A DNA stretch of 64,000 nucleotides from Rhizobium oryzicola (GTDB taxonomy: Bacteria; Pseudomonadota; Alphaproteobacteria; Rhizobiales; Rhizobiaceae). Positions within the stretch are counted from its first letter, which is position 1, and each line of letters starts with the position of its first letter. This document shows positions 60,816 through 64,000 of the stretch, in pieces. The notes under the pieces were generated by a model. It saw only the letters and a program-made list of their open reading frames with translations. It was not told the origin of the DNA and ran no database searches. The position numbers and the translations under genes were made by a program. The DNA is taken from the NCBI RefSeq assembly GCF_030504645.1, contig NZ_JAUKWQ010000005.1, forward strand, positions 62,001 to 126,000, written 5' to 3'.

Positions 60816-60957
60816 TGTCAGTCCATTCCGCGCGCCAATCGGCACGCATTCGTCACAGCTTTGGCGGCTCTTTACCTGAGGCGGCCGCGCATTCCAAGGG
60901 GCAAGTACGATCTCCCGGCATTTTCACGAGAGATCGTCGAGCCCATCAAAGGTGAGC

Positions 60958-61731
60958 TTACTCAACGAGTGAGCTGTATGCGCCGTAGATGGCGAGGAAG
61001 TCCGACGCTTTCAAGCTCGCGCCGCCAACAAGAGCGCCGTCCACATTGGCAACGCTCATCAACTCCACGGCGTTGCCAGGCTTGACGGAGCCCCCGTAGA
61101 GAATGCGGATCTTTGCGCCTTCCTTGCCGAAGCGCGTCGCCAGTTCGTTGCGCATGAAGGCATGCGCCTTTTCAACGTCGTCGGCGGTCGGGGTCAATCC
61201 GGTTCCGATCGCCCAGACAGGTTCGTAGGCGATCACGGTATTTTCAGCCGTCGCGCCATCCGGCACGGAGCCTGCCAACTGGCGCTTGAGGATTTCAAGT
61301 GTCTGACCGGCCTTGCGCTCATCGGCTGTTTCACCGATGCAGATGATTGCGGTCAAGTCGGCGGCATAGGCCGCTTCCGCCTTTGCGCGCACAAGATGAT
61401 CGGTTTCAGCATGATCACTGCGGCGCTCCGAATGGCCGACGATCACATAGGTGCCGTAGCAGTCGGCAATCATCTCGGCGGAGATATCGCCAGTATGGGC
61501 GCCGGATGCATTCTGATGGCAATCCTGTGCGCCGATCAAAAGTGGGCTGTCCGTGCAGAGCGCGGTCGCGACGTAGAGCAGCGTGGCCGGCGGGCACAGC
61601 AGGGCATCAACCTTGCTGACGAGTGCATGGCCAGCAACGCCATCCGAAATGGCCTTGATCTGATCGAGCGAGGCGCGCGTGCCGTTCATCTTCCAGTTTC
61701 CGGCTACCAGCGGGCGTACATCCGGCGTCAT
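60958..61731 (-). CDS. tpiA: triosephosphate isomerase
   Basis: 257 residues from ATG 61731 ([17 protein letters not shown]). TIM barrel with GNWKMNG (Lys), VGHSERR (His), and [11 protein letters not shown] (catalytic Glu), and phosphate-binding loop [15 protein letters not shown]. Glycolysis and gluconeogenesis. The 22 extra residues up to 61797 are not supported. secG follows about 140 bp downstream. Confidence 0.97.
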   Translation of the reverse strand: MTPDVRPLVAGNWKMNGTRASLDQIKAISDGVAGHALVSKVDALLCPPATLLYVATALCTDSPLLIGAQDCHQNASGAHTGDISAEMIADCYGTYVIVGHSERRSDHAETDHLVRAKAEAAYAADLTAIICIGETADERKAGQTLEILKRQLAGSVPDGATAENTVIAYEPVWAIGTGLTPTADDVEKAHAFMRNELATRFGKEGAKIRILYGGSVKPGNAVELMSVANVDGALVGGASLKASDFLAIYGAYSSLVE

Positions 61732-61886
61732 CGGTCTTGGTTTCCCTTTTCTCCCGACCGTTCTGGAGAACGGCCACCTATTAAAATCGACGAACAAGCT
61801 CCGCTTTTAATTCGATCCCATTGGAAATGGTATGGAAAAGCGTGAACTTGGTTCAAAAGCGTGGTTAAGACGTCTGAGGCAGGCTG

Positions 61887-62783
61887 TCACCTGCTTGCCA
61901 GCATGAAATTCAAAATTTCGCGCCAGTCGCTCATGCGGATCGGCGTGCCGTGTCCACCGGTGCGAAACAGGGTGAAGACGGTGGGGTAATGCTTCTCCAG
62001 CATCTTTTTGTAGAGGGCGATCTGATCATCTGCCTTGTAGACGGAATCGGCGCTGCCATGCGCAAAGTAAACGGGCAGTTTTAATTTTGCCGCCGGCGTC
62101 GTCAGGAAGCCGGGATCCGGTGGTCCGCTCATGATTACGAGACCCTTGAGGTAGCGCACTGCCTCCTTGTCGCGCGACACGCTCTGGCAGATGAAGCCGC
62201 CCATGGAGGCGCAGGCAAGGATTACTGGTCGCCCTGCGGATTGCTCGAAGGCGTGACGGATCAATCCCGCCACATCGGCTGCACCGTTCGGATCGAAACT
62301 CTTGATCGAAGGCGCGTAGTAGACCCCACCATGCATCACGACGAGATTCTTCAGCCGGTTGAAGTTGCCGCCGAAGGTGTAATCGTTGACGCCGAGGCGT
62401 CTGTCTCCCCCTCGCCCATGGATGAAGATGACCGTAAAGTTCGCGTTCACCTCGCGCCCGACGCGGGCAACATCGAGCTTCGCCCCTGAAAGCATCAGCG
62501 TCTCGTTCGCCTGATACTCCTTCACGCGCAGATCGACATAACGGGATTTGACCCGTCTCTCCGGCTCCTCGTCGCGAGCGTTGATGTCGCGCAGTTCCTG
62601 GTAGTCCATGACCTTGAATGCGCCGCCATCCGCGGTTTCCAGAACCGTCTCCGACGAAAAAAGGTCATCTTTGAAGGGGCGAATCGGCCCGTCGAGCGGC
62701 GCTGCTAAGCTGCTGGACGCCGTGAGGTACAACGGTAGCAAAAGGGCAGCAAACCACCGCAGCGCAAAATGATCTGTGGACAT
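61887..62783 (-). CDS. exported alpha/beta hydrolase
   Basis: 298 residues from ATG 62783, which starts directly on a signal peptide (MSTDHFALRWFAALLLPLYL, cut near SLA-AP); ATG 62801 adds six residues. The hydrolase fold shows FIHGRGGDRRLG (oxyanion), the nucleophile elbow CASMGGFI (serine), HGSADSVY (aspartate) and TGGHGTP (histidine). The substrate is unknown. Divergent from parE with 220 bp between. Confidence 0.8.
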   Translation of the reverse strand: MSTDHFALRWFAALLLPLYLTASSSLAAPLDGPIRPFKDDLFSSETVLETADGGAFKVMDYQELRDINARDEEPERRVKSRYVDLRVKEYQANETLMLSGAKLDVARVGREVNANFTVIFIHGRGGDRRLGVNDYTFGGNFNRLKNLVVMHGGVYYAPSIKSFDPNGAADVAGLIRHAFEQSAGRPVILACASMGGFICQSVSRDKEAVRYLKGLVIMSGPPDPGFLTTPAAKLKLPVYFAHGSADSVYKADDQIALYKKMLEKHYPTVFTLFRTGGHGTPIRMSDWREILNFMLASR

Positions 62784-63006
62784 AAAAGGTTTGTTCCCCA
62801 TCGCTGCAGTTCGCTGCCTTGCCATCGCGGGCATTGCAGCGCAAATCCTCGATACGAAGCCCTGTTTGACGGGCATCGCGAAAAAGCCGGTTTTCTGGCA
62901 CACTCCCGGCCGATTCGATAGCCACTCCGCAGCGGCAAGCGCGAGCAGATCACGTCACAAGCACGCGCACAACCGCTGTCCCCCATAAGGCGATATTGAC
63001 GGAACC

Positions 63007-64000
63007 ATGGACGATAGCAACGACCTCTTTGCGAGCCTACCCAAAGCGACGCCCAAGGCAACAGATGTTGTCGAGCCCGCGCCTGCGAAGCAGGTCGAGC
63101 GTCCGCAACCGGTTCCCGCAGCAACCGACGAGAGCTACGGCGCATCATCCATCCGCGTTCTGGAAGGCCTTGAGCCGGTGCGCATGCGCCCTGGCATGTA
63201 TATCGGCGGCACCGATGAAAAGGCGCTTCACCATCTGTTTGCCGAGGTCATCGACAACTCGATGGACGAAGCAGTTGCCGGCCATGCCAATTTCATTGAA
63301 GTGCATCTGGATGCCGAGGGCTTCCTGACCGTCACCGATAACGGCCGCGGTATTCCCGTGGAGAACCACCCTCAGGTGCCCGGCAAGTCAACGCTTGAAG
63401 TCATCATGACCAAGTTGCACGCGGGCGGCAAATTCGACGGAAAGGCCTATGAGACATCAGGCGGTCTGCATGGCGTCGGCGTCTCCGTTGTCAACGCGCT
63501 GTCTGATCTCCTGGAAGTGGAAGTAGCGCGAAACCGCAAGCTTTACCGCCAGCGGTTTTCGCGTGGCGTTCCGCTGGGAGGACTGGAAGAGCTTGGCGAC
63601 GTGCATAATCGACGTGGCACGAAGGTGCGCTTCCATCCCGATCCGCAGATCTTCGGTGATCACGCGAAGTTCGATGCGGGCCGCATCTTCCGCATGGCGC
63701 GCTCCAAGGCCTATCTTTTCGGCGGCGTGGAAATTCGCTGGAGCTGCGATCCGGGTCTGGTGCCCGCCGGTGGCGAGATCCCGGAAAAGGCCGTCTTCCA
63801 TTTTCCGGGTGGTCTGAAGGATTATCTGGCGGCGACGCTCGGCAAGGAATTCACCGTCACGCGCGAGATCTTCTCCGGCCGCACAGAAAAGACCGGCGGC
63901 CATGGCGCGCTGGAATGGGCCATCACCTGGTATGGCGGCGATCCGCAGGTCCACTCCTATTGCAATACTATCCCGACCCCTGAGGGTGGAACGCACGAGG
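63007..64000 (+). CDS. parE: DNA topoisomerase IV subunit B (5' part, truncated by window edge)
   Basis: 331 codons visible, running off the right end. GHKL ATPase: LEGLEPVRMRPGMYIGGTDEK, EVIDNSMDEAVAG (Bergerat N box), TVTDNGRGIP, and GGLHGVGVSVVNALS. The residues MYIGGTDEKALHHLFAEVIDNSMDEA match ParE rather than GyrB, which in this group reads MYIGDTDDGSGLHHMV. A 45-residue Pro/Ala-rich lead precedes the ATPase domain. The quinolone-determining region lies beyond the window. Confidence 0.92.
   Translation, partial: MDDSNDLFASLPKATPKATDVVEPAPAKQVERPQPVPAATDESYGASSIRVLEGLEPVRMRPGMYIGGTDEKALHHLFAEVIDNSMDEAVAGHANFIEVHLDAEGFLTVTDNGRGIPVENHPQVPGKSTLEVIMTKLHAGGKFDGKAYETSGGLHGVGVSVVNALSDLLEVEVARNRKLYRQRFSRGVPLGGLEELGDVHNRRGTKVRFHPDPQIFGDHAKFDAGRIFRMARSKAYLFGGVEIRWSCDPGLVPAGGEIPEKAVFHFPGGLKDYLAATLGKEFTVTREIFSGRTEKTGGHGALEWAITWYGGDPQVHSYCNTIPTPEGGTHE

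Overview
The window reads as chromosomal DNA of an alphaproteobacterium, most likely a member of the Rhizobiaceae (Rhizobium/Agrobacterium group). The evidence is high GC content, the glnB-glnA pair behind a sigma54-type promoter, the divergent uvrA/ssb pair with a GAAC-N7-GAAC LexA box, an IalB-family protein, the gyrA ... coaD-ppiA-ppiB-queA-tgt order, trpD-trpC-moaC-moeA, and secG/tpiA next to pyrG. It is mostly core chromosome. I see no insertion sequence, prophage, CRISPR array or rRNA operon.

Layout. 1-1451: 5' part of a YejA-like peptide-binding protein (minus). 1.7-2.8 kb: IalB-family protein and HspQ. 2.9-6.5 kb: glnA and glnB (minus), divergent from nnr. 6.5-11.1 kb: uvrA-DUF72 (minus) divergent from ssb across an SOS box. 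11.2-13.1 kb: HPP-CBS and MarC membrane proteins. 13.2-19.1 kb: gyrA, tyrS (minus) and a membrane diguanylate cyclase. 19.1-19.9 kb: three very small membrane-protein genes (minus), two of them behind matching 11-bp-phased operator arrays. 20.0-24.0 kb: coaD, two cyclophilins, queA, tgt. 24-26.5 kb: DUF4864, MFS and J-domain proteins. 26.8-31.4 kb: a likely lipid A modification module (eptA-dgkA, a PepSY protein, and an OmpR/kinase pair). 31.4-33.7 kb: tRNA-Ser(UGA), a flippase and a VanZ-like protein. 33.8-41.5 kb: rlpA, a DacA-like protein with unusual motifs, then tmk-holB-metG-tatD-MBL. 41.6-48.7 kb: a tricarboxylate uptake locus (tctDE divergent from a solute-binding protein and tctCBA). 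48.9-51.4 kb: an LPG-synthase-like membrane protein, DUF763 and a 48-aa ORF. 51.5-58.6 kb: ppiD-trpD-trpC-moaC-moeA and a photolyase. 58.6-62.8 kb: pyrG, secG, tpiA and an alpha/beta hydrolase (all minus). 63.0 kb to the end: 5' part of parE.

How the parts work together. Nitrogen assimilation (glnA/glnB), DNA topology and repair (gyrA, parE, uvrA, ssb, phr), tRNA modification (queA-tgt), envelope building (rlpA, DacA-like, flippase, eptA/dgkA) and two two-component systems dominate. The least explained part is the 19.1-19.9 kb cluster of 26-, 59- and 44-residue single-span proteins. Two TGAAC/TTCAG arrays of the same design lie exactly 200 bp apart there, each 10 bp upstream of a possible -10 element. 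That layout fits control by an OmpR/PhoB-type activator and is the best candidate for an undescribed system. Several starts were moved by ribosome-site and family-alignment arguments, including likely TTG starts for gyrA, tctC, eptA, the PepSY gene and the J-domain gene.
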